64,000 nucleotides of DNA. Source: Prunella strophiata. Lineage: Eukaryota > Chordata > Aves > Passeriformes > Prunellidae. Each line of letters begins with the position of its first letter. Within the stretch, counting starts at the first letter, position 1. Below, in pieces: positions 14,625 to 26,270 of this stretch. The notes beneath the pieces were generated by a model. The model worked only from the letters and a program-made list of their open reading frames with translations, was not told the DNA's origin and did no database searches. Both the position numbers and the translations under genes were made by a program. The stretch lies in NCBI GenBank assembly GCA_036583965.1, contig JAZBQD010000030.1:87527300-87591299 (forward strand), given 5' to 3'.

Positions 14625-15401
14625 CATAGAATCATAGAATTCTTTAGGTTGGAAAAGACCTTCAAGATCATCAAACCCAACCATTAATCCAGCACTTCCA
14701 AGTCCATCATTACACCATGTCCCCAAGTGCCACATCCACATTTTTTAAATACATCCTGGGGTGGTGAATGCACCACTTCCCTGGGCAGCCCATTCCAGCG
14801 ATTGACAATCCTCTCAGTGAATAAATGTTTCCTAATATCCAATCTAAAGCTCCTCTGATGTAACTTGAGGCCGTTTCCTCTTGTCTTAATGCCTGACATT
14901 TGAAAGAAGAGGACAACCCCCACTTGGCTGCAAAGCTCCCTTCAGGGAGTTGTAGAGAGCAATAATGTCCCCTCTGAGCCCCCTTTTCTCCAGGCTGAAC
15001 AATCCTAGCTCCCTCAGCCACTCCTCATAACATTTGTGCTCCTGACCCTTCCCCAGCTCTGTTGTCCTTCTCTGGAGAGGCTTCAGTCCCACAATGTCCT
15101 TCTTGAAGTGTGGGACCAAAGATGAACACAGGATTTGAGGTGTGGCCTCATCAGTGCTGGGTACAGGGGACAATCCCTGCCCTGCTCCTGCTGGCCACAC
15201 TGCTGCTGACACAGGCCAGGGTGCCATTGGCCTTCTTGGCCCCCTGGGCACACACTGGCTCATGTTCAGCTGCTGCCACCAGCACCCACAGGTCCTTTTC
15301 CACTGAGCAGCCTCCCAGGCACTCTGCCCCAGCCTGCAGCACTGCCTGGGGTGGTTGTGACCCACAAAAAGGATCTGGCACTTGGCTTTGTTGAACCTCA
15401 T
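14625..15401 (-). mobile_element. CR1 LINE, 5'-truncated 3' end with decayed reverse-transcriptase ORF tail
   Basis: CR1 elements are non-LTR retrotransposons that copy themselves by target-primed reverse transcription and have no poly(A) tail. The plus strand opens with the repeated CATAGAAT octamer, which is the CR1 3' terminus seen from the opposite strand. On the minus strand the C-terminal part of the ORF2 protein is readable: it starts at MRFNKAKC (15,401), continues through FKKDIVGLKPLQRRTTEL and LRELGLFSLEKRGLRGD, and ends with RLDIRKHLFTERIVNRW and GLPREVV. The coding trace changes frame between about 14,880 and 14,940 and is cut off just upstream of the MRFNKAKC codons, so about 777 bp of an element normally several kb long remains. 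This copy is inactive. The homology call is secure; the subfamily is not assigned. Confidence 0.95.
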
Positions 15402-16056
15402 ACGAGTTTACAGTGTCTGTAAAGGAACCTGATCCTTCTGTGCTTCCCATAGAGGTTTAAAAGCAGACACTATTTTCAGTGTCAGGTCTTTTTTATCTGT
15501 ATTTGAGTGAAATTTATGCACAATCTCTAACACAGAATGGAATTAAAAATCCACAGTGATCAGTGGATTATCTCAAGATATAAAGTAAGCAGTAGGCTTT
15601 CGCTAGGCTGATTTGCCTTGGAAAGGGGTTGACTACTTATGAGTCTTGTGCCCTTCATAAATGTGTTTCTGTTTCAAAATTCTGAGTTGAGTGTCCTTGA
15701 TGCAGAAAATGCTGCTTTATTTCCACAAGAAAAATGGCAGAAGTTACCTTATGTAAAATATATAGAAAATTATGTATGTTTGCAATCCTAAAGTGTCTCA
15801 TTGTTCCCACCACACATTTTACAATAAATTCAGCATGAGGACTGCCTCAGAACTAATTGCTGGCTATTAAAATGCCAACTAAATAAATAATTGAAATTAA
15901 ATCATTTTGGAAAAAAACAACCAACCAAAACAAAATAGCTATGGTTAATAGACTCCCCTTAAACCCTTAAAGCATAAACTCAAAATATGGTGCAGGGCAA
16001 AAAAGAGAAAACACTATGACTACTTCAGAAGAAATTAGGAAGGATATTTTTTGGTG

Positions 16057-16075
16057 TTTTTTTTTTTTTTTTTTT
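16057..16075. repeat. T19 homopolymer
   Basis: Nineteen consecutive T after TTGGTG. No AATAAA signal suggests a retrocopy tail on the minus strand. Confidence 0.9.
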
Positions 16076-17817
16076 CCTAATAGACCAGTGTGGATCAGGT
16101 CTCCTAAAAACCAGGAGGAGTGAGAACAAGAGGGCAGAAAACCTTCTGGGAAGCATTAACTGTCAGAGCTGTGGAGGACAGGACAAAGAGGCAGAGACTT
16201 GCTCTGTGGAAGCTCAAGATCCTGTAGTAACACTGCAATGATATTCAAGAGCAGCTTTTCCCTTTCTACAAGGATGCCAGGAAAGAAAGGGAAACTGGTG
16301 GAGAGGCTGACTGGACAAGTCAAGAGATGCTTGATTGTGGTGCATAACAGGAGATCAGCCACTTCTGGAGGTGGGCCAGACTGAAACTTTGTGAGTTTAT
16401 GAATTTCTGTGTTACAAGAGACAGAGGAGTCCTGCACTATTCATAGTCCAAGTATTTAGTGTTTGTACAGTTAAAGCAAAGGGTGCATTATCACTGCCAT
16501 GTTTTCTTTCATGTCATTCTTGTCAGCAGTACAAACTTTCTGAGTTTGTCTGCAAAGCTTCCACCGTTCCATATTTATTGCCTCTTTGCAGCAGTGGGTT
16601 TTTACTTAAAACCAAATCCACATTCTTTTCTTTTGGTTTCCCTTAATCTTTGACTGACCTTGGTATAGGGACATCTCAGGGCCATTTTATTTCCCATGAA
16701 AATCAAGACTAGGGAGAGCACTCCAAAAATCCAGGAGCAGAACTGGGAAAGGAGTTATCCTGAAGTCTGCATGCCTGAAAGACCCCTTTTGCCTCTGCAG
16801 AAGATGAAACTGCCAAGGTTGGGGTTCTTGCCACAGCAAAGGAAAAGTGGGAATGAAGCTGAACCTGACTAGAATTCCACCAACTCAGAATGAGTAAGTC
16901 TGAAGTTCAAATAGAATTGAAAATGTAATGTCAGTCAAAAGTTATTATGTCCAAAAAAAAAAGCTGTTTATCTCAGAGCAAAAGGATTGAATAAGTACCA
17001 AACTGCCTCAGCACCTGCCATTCCTACCTACCTCTACTTCAACCTGTAGTTGGTGCTGTGCTTCTTGTGTGTTTTCAGCTAAAAACATGGGCTCTTTAGG
17101 CTCTATTCTGGGGCCACTGCTAATCACTATTGATCAGTGAGTGTAAGCTGACTTATTCTGGTTTGCCCCTGTTGGTCCTGGGGTAAGGTACAGCAGAGTT
17201 CTGGTAGCACTTTTGCAATTAGAAGAGAGGAGGGCAGATGAATAGTCCTACTTTAAAAATGCCACCAAATGTCACTTCTCCCCTTGTGTCATCTTCCAGC
17301 TCCATGATAAAACTTCAAGGCAGTCTCTAAGATTGATCCTGTGAAAACACAGCAGTTAGACAGCACTGAGGATAGCTGCACATTTGTTCCCTAGAAGGCC
17401 TGATCTTTCATAAGGTATCTTCACAACAACAGACCAGGCATGTGAAGCTAAGCCACAGCTGGGATTTGCCACTAGTCTTTGCATGCCTACAAACTGCACG
17501 TGCACAGCATAAAATGGCAAATGCAAGAAACATGAAAGAAAAGACATTTTCACCCCCTCAGAAGTAGAAAGAGAATATAAATTCCTAGGCCACATCTCTT
17601 CCCTCAAAATCCCTTCAGGAATAGGATGATACCTAATTTGATAATTGCTACAATGTTAGAAGGAGAAAATTTATTCTTTCTGATTCTATATCCTGAGATG
17701 TGCCACAGTACCAAAACATTAATAACTAACTGTGCTATTATTATCCTCTCTCTTTAAAAATTTGTCAGTTAGATACAATAAATTGAAATTAATACAGCTA
17801 TAGAAGACCCATGTAAA

Positions 17818-17886
17818 CAACTAGTGCTCGTTTTCCCAACTAGTGGGCATTATTCTTTTACAGGTACCCCTTAATTGGTACCCTAA
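17818..17886. repeat. Nested short direct repeats and palindromes
   Basis: CAACTAGTG occurs at 17,818-17,826 and again at 17,837-17,845. About 20 bases further, GGTACC occurs twice, eight bases apart. Both units contain six-base palindromes (ACTAGT, GGTACC). No function is known to me. Confidence 0.6.
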
Positions 17887-19312
17887 GCATTGACAGCTTA
17901 TTGATTAGGTGGGTGCTTCACTCTTTGTCTGTGTAATGCTCCTTTAATGCTATCTAAAGTGAAGTGTCTAGAGTCCAGCATCTAAACCTCTTAGATATTT
18001 CTGGTAGTCTAACCTCAGCACTTTGGCAGCATTCCCTCAATAAATACCCCTCTCTTTGTCTTTTATCTGCCACAAAAACTATATCAAAGCTATAAAAAAA
18101 AAAGTCTCTTTCTTCAGTGACAAAAGACACTGCCACACTTCATCTTCCTGAAGGGAATTAGGAGCCTCTTGATTAACTTCAGTGAGAGCAGAGTCAGACC
18201 CAGGATCTCACAGTATCCATTCTTTTGCTTGATAAGTTGTAGTTACTTTGCATTGTTTAGCTATGTACAGACCATATCCATTAGTCATTTTCATTTGTGG
18301 CATGGATAAATTCATTAGTTTCTGATGCTGATTTAGATTCATAACTATTACTTATAATTAATTGCTAATGAAGGCTATTAGTGTCTAGCTGACATTTTTC
18401 CCTTCCCTGCTAAATGCTAACAAGTTCAAACACAGGAAAAAGGGCTTGTCTCAGACAGGAACTGACTAATTTTAACAAATAAGCCTAAACAGTGCTATTT
18501 GCCTTCTAAAGCATGAGATCTTTTCTACCACAAGTACAAAGCACTGCCTTATAGAAAGCAAAATAGTAAAATATAGAAATATAAATATAGAACTGCAAAG
18601 AGTAAAATCAAGGCTACAAAAAAAGCTATTTTGTTTTACATAGATGTTTGCAAATACAGCCTCATTCATCCTTCCCCTAATCTTCCTCCCATACAGGCAT
18701 GCATGAGACACAGAGAAGTATTTCTAGTGCATTTATACATTGGAAAGTATAGACAATGGGGCATCAAGGGAAACTCTGGTCTCTACTGCTTGAAAAACAG
18801 TCTTTCAATGATGTCAGAGAAGCTGTTCCAGGTTGGATCTGGTCCATAAGACTTCTGAAGCCCTGCTTTCTCCATTTTCATTTCCCTCCTCCACCAGGCC
18901 AGCTGCAAAGAGCTGTTGAAGGTAGACACCATGGGTATGAAAGCAACATGACATGCAGACAAAAGGAAGCCTTCTGGCCCGTGTCAACTTTTGAAAGACA
19001 ATTCTCCTCTACATAATTTACTGGCTGAGCAGTTAACACAGAAATAAAATTACATAAATGAATGCATTTCAGCTGGGACATAGTAGTTCCAGTTTTGTTT
19101 CAACTTTACATTTGTCTTGCCATCCTCAACAGAAGAAACAGAGAAAATTTTATCATTACCCCTGAAACATAAGGTTCTCCTCTTACTGCACTGGAACACA
19201 AATTTATCTCTAGACCTTATGAGGTTGCTGCTTCATGAATCCTGCTCTTCTCTTGATTTTGGACAATTACAGAACATACAGAGCTGTGCTCAGACAGATA
19301 AACCAAAGGGGG

Positions 19313-19329
19313 AAAAAAAAAAAAAAAAA
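19313..19329. repeat. A17 homopolymer in purine tract
   Basis: Seventeen A between GGGGG and GGAGG. No polyadenylation signal lies just upstream, so a retrocopy tail is not supported. Confidence 0.9.
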
Positions 19330-19679
19330 GGAGGAAATGAGCAGGTATCTGTTCTCTTAATTGCCTGAGTACAAGACAGAAACTAGTCACACAAAGGGGT
19401 ACTCATGGACCTTGCAGAAATGCTCACTGTGTCCTTTCGATCTTTTTAGGTGTCCTTGGCAGGATGAAACAGGAAGAGGGAAAGCCAAGATACCAGATAT
19501 TTTTCCCCAGAAAACATGGCTCCTTTGGGTGATTTTTCCAGCTTTATTTTGTGGGACCACTCTCAAAAGGGATTTATGAAGAAGCACATGCTAAGGAGTC
19601 CAGTCAGAAACTGGGAACAGGAAAGGCACAGTATAATTTGAGGGAGCCTTGGGCAGATGCTATGAATTTGGCATTCCAT

Positions 19680-20060
19680 GGTTTTGCTTTGTAGAGAAGC
19701 CCTCATTAATTATTGTAATTTAATATTAATCAGAAGAGCCTATTAACTCCAAAGCTTTATAAAAACTATTTTCAATGGGGTTTATGTAAGAAATGCTACA
19801 TTCTGCTTAGCATTAGGTACTGACTAACATTTTAAACTGAGATATCAACATGCCTAAAACATTCAGGGAAATTTTAAAACAAACAATGACTATAGCAAAT
19901 CTGAAGGATGCTAATATAAAGGTAAATGACCTGCAAAAGGCATCTTTCCAAACCATTGGGAAATCAGAATGTTTATTTATTATGGCAAATATGTACTTGG
20001 CATTTGAATTTTTATACTGTGTCTTCCTAGCTCTTCTAATCATTAGTGCCCCTGTGGGCT
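19680..20060. other. Candidate conserved noncoding block
   Basis: AT-rich, repeat-free sequence dense in TTAATTATT/AATATTAAT cores. Both strands show open frames of about 70 codons, which argues against coding. The call is by texture only. Confidence 0.2.
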
Positions 20061-20979
20061 AAGATATTTCATTTCTGCTTAACTCAAGTGTGCACAAAAC
20101 CACACCTAGTTTTCCTGTATGGTATTTGTTGATGCTTTCTCTAACTTGATATTCATAAAATCTCACTGATACAGCCACTGATAACAGCCAAACTCCAAGA
20201 GTGGTGTCTAACAGTTGCTATCCACTCTGCCTGCTCCAGATTTCATTATGTTTGTCACCATGCCTGGACTGTTCTGTAAATAATTAAAAGTTTAAAATGG
20301 AAAGGCAATGGGAAAATGGAAAGGCAAGGGGAAAAGTAAAAGCTCCAGGACTGAGTGATAGGTTGTGTACTAGCCCAATAAACACAAAAGAGACTTGGCT
20401 GTAAATTATGCACTTTACTGAAAAAGAGCAGTGATGTGAAGTTGAATAATGTTATCTACAACTAACATTCATCTTGGAGGTGTGGGTACATCATGGAGAT
20501 GATTCTGTTGACAGAATGTTTGGAACCTGAAGCAAAGGGGTTTTCTTTTTTGGTATTCTAGGGGACATGTTTTAAGAAAGCTGTTTTACTGTATGTGAAC
20601 AAATAAGACTCACACATGGAGAGGAAGCCATGCAAACAGAGACCACAGAGAAGAGCTGCATGGCCAGAGCTCACTGTTTAGAGCTCTGCTTTGCTCTTTT
20701 TCCATTATTAGCTGTGGAAGGTCAGATGACAGGGCAGGAAGCCCTAAATTGTGGCTGCTCTTTATGTGTTCTATAAATCACATTCCCCATGAGTTCTGAA
20801 AGATCTGAAGTTAGACCTTTACTAGCAATGTAACCATGAATCAAAATTCAGTGGAAGTCAGTGTAAAAGTTTGCACAGTTTTCTATAAACCTTGGTTCAA
20901 GGAAATATACTCATGCAATTTGCTCTATGCCCAATTTTACTGTGTCCCAGCACTGCAGTTTAACACACTAGGCTATTTC
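20061..20979. other. AT-rich noncoding DNA, no gene seen
   Basis: Contains only the 19-bp tandem duplication at 20,294-20,331. No mobile element or exon recognised. Confidence 0.5.
20294..20331. repeat. 19-bp tandem duplication
   Basis: The 19-mer beginning AAAATGGAAAGGCAA occurs twice head to tail with one difference near its end. Confidence 0.85.
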
Positions 20980-21660
20980 ACTATTTAAAAGCAATGCTAA
21001 AAAACCAAAATATTTCCTGTCTTGTCTGCTGCATTATTATCATGGATTATTAACACAAATTCATTGTCAAAATAAAAATAACAAAACTGTGTTTTGGCAA
21101 TAGTAGGAGTGAGAGTGACAAAACATAAATAAGAGAAGCAGAAAATGATCAAACAAATTAATTTTCCATTATAGCAATTTTTTAGGGAGAAGCATCAGTA
21201 CTGCTTACAATTCGTGGATTATAATTAAACATAGCATTAATATTCAGTGCAGTTTTTTTCTAAATAATTGTATTCAGAAGCTGGTACATTAAGAAAAAGC
21301 ACCAGACCTCATGACACATATGATGGTTCTGCTGTATTTCAAAAATATAAAATAAAGATGAAGGCATCTTATTCATGGGGTGCTATCCATGTGCCAAAAT
21401 TGCCTCTGGATTTACAAATATGTAGTTAAATATAACACTAATTGATTCAGTGTGATTTGTGATTAAAGGCCATCCTTGTAAATGTGGCTTCTAGTTAACA
21501 TTCTTCCCAGATGTTTCCTTGACAGATTCTATATTTAAAATTATTAGAATCTAAATTATTGATGTTCTTTCTCATTTCAATTATTATCAGCATTTGTGCA
21601 CTTATTCTTTTTCTTTTCTTAATATTTGAAGTCAGTTCTAAGGATAATTTCTCCCTGAAA
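20980..21660. other. Candidate conserved noncoding block
   Basis: Repeat-free AT-rich sequence with many ATTA, TAATTA and TTAAT cores (for example around 21,155-21,270 and 21,425-21,600) and no open frame of note. It resembles vertebrate noncoding regulatory DNA by composition only. Confidence 0.2.
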
Positions 21661-22433
21661 AATTCAATGCCAAAACCAGGTGAAATTGAACTTCTCTAAC
21701 AGAAGAGCTACTCTCCTTCAATGATCTAATTTGCAGTAGCTTATAACTTTTTCTTGTCTAAATTACTTTTGTGCTGACAGTTTTAGTACTTGTGGTTTTT
21801 GCTCATATATAACTTGGGGACATAAACTTGAAGGAAATCTACTTAGCTAGTTCAGTTACCCACTTATGAGTGTAACATATTTTACCCTACTTACTTTTGG
21901 GATGCTGTTATGAACACACAAACCTGTACACATCTTTGTACCCTAATGGATGCCCACGTACCCAAATACAAACAAACACCCACTCTCAGTGAAATGGAAA
22001 TACTCAAACATGTCATAATGGATGAAAACTACAGATGGGCTAAATCAAGGTAGTTAGCTGCTGTTAATGCAATTTTGGTGCTCTCTTACTGAGATATAGC
22101 CCTGTGTTTGCTTCAGTAAGGAACATGTGACTTCCTGGAGAAGGAGAAAAAACCCTGGGTGGATGTGAAAATAACACACTTTCAATGTTTCAGTCAGTGT
22201 TTCTCAGCAGGACTTAAACATACCCTTTCAAATTTTGTTCTGTCTTCCATACTCTGTCAAGGAATACAATAGGGCCCAAATCTGCTTCCAGAGAGAGAGG
22301 GTTTACAGAAACCCTGGAGAGCTGAAGGATTGTGGCCTCTGACCCTGTTGCTCATCAGCTGCTGCTAACACACCAAACTATACAAGAGATGGGGTTGATC
22401 TGCCAGATAATGGCATTTAATAAGCAATCATCA

Positions 22434-22460
22434 CATCACACACACATACATACACTCACA
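22434..22460. repeat. CA/TACA microsatellite
   Basis: About 13 imperfect dinucleotide units of the form CACACACATACATACACTCAC. Confidence 0.8.
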
Positions 22461-24401
22461 GATTTCTTTGAAAGAAGCATACAGAATGGGGGAAGGAAAT
22501 TATTAATATTCAAAGTGCAATCAGCTTTCTGTTCTTATGTTTTTTCTTTTAAGGAAGTTTGGAAGTCCTTTGCTACTGATAGATTATGGAATACAGCTTA
22601 AGCAGTCTCAACATTAGTGGAACAGACCAGTCTGGTGACTTTAAAGAGAATCTGGGTGATGGGGGAGAAGGGAGATGAGGAAGGAGATAAGAAATTTGCA
22701 GTCACTTTCCCAAACCCTTTCAGAAGAATGCTCCTCTTTAGCATATATACTTGAAAAGTTGAAATCATTGTGTGATTAAAGTGCTTCGCTGTTGACTTTT
22801 GTGGGAGGCCTGGCTGCCTCCATGACCTTCTTTTTTTCCCCAAAAAATCCTAGAGAGCCCAGAAAATTAATTTGTCATGGCTCATAAGAACTGCTGCTTA
22901 CTGAAGTAGAACAAATGTCTCCAGCTATGATGGGAAAATGTAACAGGATCTTTCTAATCTCAGCAGAAGTGGAACTGGTACATCTAAGACAAAACATTAA
23001 ATTAAATACCTTTCAAAGAGTGAATACAGGCTTCACTGCTGGGAATAGGGACTCTAGAAAAGATTTGCTTGGCAGTCAGGTTGAGATCTTAGAACAACAC
23101 AGGAAGCAGAGGTGATTTAGACTGAAGACTGTGTAAACTGAGGGATGTGAAGTGGAAGCAGAGAGGCTTTATTACTGCTGTTTTGAACTATAGTGGGGAA
23201 ATGGCTTTATAGCACATTGCAGGTGGTTGCAAGTCTTGGAGTTCAAAGGCAGAAACAGTAGTTGTTAGAGAAGACAGCCAGCATGATCAAATAATTGGAA
23301 ATTGTCCTGTGGAGTGAAACATGACAGGAAAAAAATGTATTTCGTTTCTCAAAAAAGAAGTTTTAAGAAGGCTTGATTGCAGCCTAGGAGAAGGTGAAGT
23401 AATGAGAGCCAAAGGCTGGAAGCTGAAGTTCAACAAACTCAGAACACAAGCAGGGTGCACATTTCATATTGTGATGTTGAATAGTCTTTGAGACAACTGA
23501 GCAATCATTGACAAAGACCCAAGATTCTAAAATCAAGACAGATTTTTTTTCTTTCTTCTTCTCCCTACCCTCACCCACCCCCAGGAATATAGGTTCAGGC
23601 TAAACCAGAAGAAGATTCAGATAAACTCTTTGAACAATTCTTTCTTCAAGATCAAGCCTGATGGTTGCAACTGTCTGGCAAATTCTTCTACCCCATCAAT
23701 GTTTCTGTCTAAGCTGTTGGTTATAAGCTGAACATGTGGCAGGTATGTTTCTTCTGCAGAGCTCTCAACATGCCTCTGATTGCTAGTAGTACATCACTGG
23801 GAAGGTCTCTTTCTCTCTCAGCTATGTTCTCCATTTCTCCACATTTCATATTGTCCCTGTGTCTGGTGCATTAGTCCTGTGCAGACACTTGTGGGGTGTT
23901 ATGCATGCACCACCAGCCTGGATCCTCTCTAAACCCTAGGAAGCAATGCCTTTCCAACAGGTCACCTTCAATTCTCTGACTCCACTGGAGCAGCTTTCCA
24001 TGTCAGCAGAGTCACACTGCAATAATAATTGACACAAAAACCAAACCACTGTATTAACCTCTATTTAAAAACTATTTTTGAAAGGACAGTAAATATCCAA
24101 GAAACATAATTATCAGAAGTATAGTTACACCTTAAACTCACACAGGGGAATCCTTAAGGCAAGGAAGAACTCTAAACAACACTGGTGTGGATGAATATGA
24201 AGTATATGTGACCCACTGCTGTGGTTTCAAAGCAGCTCCTTCCCTAAGGTGCTGAATGTCCTCTGCTTCAAAATAAAAAAGTGAAATGCTGCACAGAATA
24301 TGTTCTCCAGCCTCAGAGTGACACACAGGAATCTGTTTTAAACACATTGCTCAGGTTCCTCCCATGGGCAACTTTAAGCACTAACAAATCCATACAGTTG
24401 T

Positions 24402-24414
24402 GAGAGAGAGAGAG
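24402..24414. repeat. (GA)6 microsatellite
   Basis: Six GA dinucleotide units followed by GGAAAGA. Confidence 0.8.
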
Positions 24415-25070
24415 GAAAGATGAACTTGTTGAATGGTACCTAAAGTACCTATGGCTGTACACAAAAATGAAAGTGACTGTGCTCTCAGCTTTGGATCTTA
24501 AATAAGGAAAGGAGAAGAAAATAATTTGAATGTTAGTATTTCATAATAACACTCATTTAAGAGGATACAAAATCTGATCCCAGACCCATTTCTTAGTCTT
24601 TCTAATTTCTGCTCTCTTAATTTTATTTTTCTCCTTTTTCTTTTAATTCTATCTTTTATTTATGCCAGCTACTTGATCCATATCTGCCTTCTGTGCCATG
24701 TGAGAAATATCTTTCACCAGAAAAACATGTACCAGCAATATTTTAATTTTCTGTCAAAATCCCCCACTCTAAACTGCCCTCTTTGTCATCTGGGCAAGCT
24801 TCACTTTCCACAACAGTTTCTACACATGGACAAATATTTTGATGTCATCAATTAACTACCTGGAAAAAAATGTGAGAAGGATATCTAACAGTGTTGTATA
24901 TTCATTTTGGACAGTCTCATCACTGGGCCAGACCCAGAGACATGCTGCTGGAAGTGAGAGGGAAACCCAGCTGTGAATGTAAGTAAAAGAAAAGATGGTG
25001 TAGAAATTAAAAGTGATATTTCTACCTGGGGTCTTTTAGTCATAATGCTGTATTAACAGAAGTTTTGCAC

Positions 25071-25102
25071 TTAATGATCATTAATGATGTGTTGATTTGC
25101 AT
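25071..25102. promoter_or_regulatory. Homeodomain-type palindrome next to a POU octamer
   Basis: TTAATGATCATTAA at 25,071-25,084 is a perfect 14-bp palindrome made of two inverted TAAT cores. Another TTAATGAT overlaps its right arm, and a perfect octamer ATTTGCAT follows at 25,095-25,102. TAAT repeats are the classic homeodomain dimer site and ATTTGCAT is the POU-family site. The sites are seen directly; that they act as an enhancer is inference. Confidence 0.3.
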
Positions 25103-26055
25103 ACAAACTATTGTAAGAGTAAATCTGATCTGTCACTGAATACCTTATGAGCTCTACGGTATAAACCAACCCAAAAAGCACATTCAGGTTATTTGAGCTC
25201 CTGTAGGATTTTTAAAAGAAAATCTACACTGCTAACATCTCTACAAACCTTTGGGACTTCAGCAGTGTCTATGCTTGAATCAATTCTGCTCTGGTTTAAG
25301 AAGTGAAAAAGGCTGCTGCTTTGAAAAATTACAGAGGTTTTGATAATGTCAGAACAGCATTTCTATAAGAGTTTCCATCAGATACAGCTGATGCATTCTT
25401 CCCTACCAGCATTAACAGGAATTTTCAGTAAGGTTGCTATGCTATAAACCAGAAGAATAAAGCAAGGGACACTTGTCATAACTGATTGACAACAACAGTG
25501 GGAGGCATATATCACCATTGGTTGAGTGCTGTATACATGTGATAATGGGTATGTTAAAAATTGATGTATGTATTATTACAATGTAGCTAAAAGCCCTATC
25601 GTGTAGCTTTAATACATACCCTTATGGTCTGAGAAGGATAAGACTGCTTCATGATTAAACATTGTTGAAGGAGGAAATTTTACTGAAGTTGACTTAAAGT
25701 CTAAAAGATTGATGAATATGCAGGTAGTCTGAAGGCTATTTTTCCTTCCAGTGTTTTGGCTGGCAATCTAATTCTGTATCCCTGTCCAGGTGCTGTCTGT
25801 GGCTATCTCACCCTTCTTTAATGTCAAATCAATCCAAAGAATTTCATTATTATTTTTCCTGAGTCATGTGGATAAGCTCAGATCAGGCCTTGAGCCTTCA
25901 CTGGCCTTCCACATGTCTCTTCTAGAGGAATTTAATTTATTTTTTCCTCAGCTTTCCAGCTGCAAGATATGTTTGATCTTTCTGAAATCAAATCCTCAGG
26001 AAGGAGACTTGGGCCTTTCTCTCCTGGAACAGCATTTATGACCACATCTGCATGA
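25103..26055. other. AT-rich noncoding DNA, no gene seen
   Basis: No repeat or exon recognised. Confidence 0.5.
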
Positions 26056-26270
26056 ACAAATTCTGTATTATGAGGGTTGGTGAGGCACTGGAACAGATTG
26101 CTCAGGGAAGTTGTGGCTTCCCCATCCCTGGAATTTTTCAAGGACATGTTGGATGAGTCTATGAGCAACCTGGTCTAGAGGGACATGTCTGGCCATGCAA
26201 CAGAGCTGGAACTAAATGATCTTTAAGGTCCCTTCCAACTGAAACCCTTCTGTGATTCTACATTTCTATG
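26056..26270 (+). mobile_element. CR1 LINE 3' end, short fragment
   Basis: About 215 bp matching the CR1 3' end in sense orientation: it begins in the codons equivalent to the WNRLPREVV region (GAGGCACTGGAACAG, GAAGTTGTGGCTTCC), continues through AGCAACCTGGTCTAG and the conserved ATGATCTTTAAGGTCCCTTCC block, and ends in the degenerate terminal octamers (TGTGATTCTACATTTCTATG). It is too short to code and lies in the opposite orientation to the copy at 14.6-15.4 kb. The sequence differs enough between the two to suggest different CR1 subfamilies. Confidence 0.93.

Larger units (their letters stand above)
15402..19600. other. AT-rich noncoding DNA with two homopolymer runs
   Basis: No gene or mobile element recognised beyond the runs listed separately. 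Open frames reach about 93 codons without domains. A homeodomain-motif-rich stretch around 18,240-18,390 (TTATAATTAATTGCTAATG) looks like regulatory DNA by composition only. Confidence 0.5.
21661..25040. other. AT-rich noncoding DNA, no gene seen
   Basis: Open frames are under 90 codons with no domains. Short CA/TACA (22,434-22,460) and GA (24,402-24,414) runs are present. A 65-bp open segment ending in a GTAAGT at about 24,979 has only a weak upstream acceptor, so it is not called as an exon. Confidence 0.5.

Noticed and set aside
14684..15401. Minus-strand open frames as an independent gene
   Set aside because: They are the frameshifted ORF2 tail of a truncated CR1 LINE.
24915..24979. 65-bp open segment before GTAAGT as a possible exon
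   Set aside because: The upstream acceptor (TTTTGGACAG) has a poor pyrimidine tract; too short to judge.
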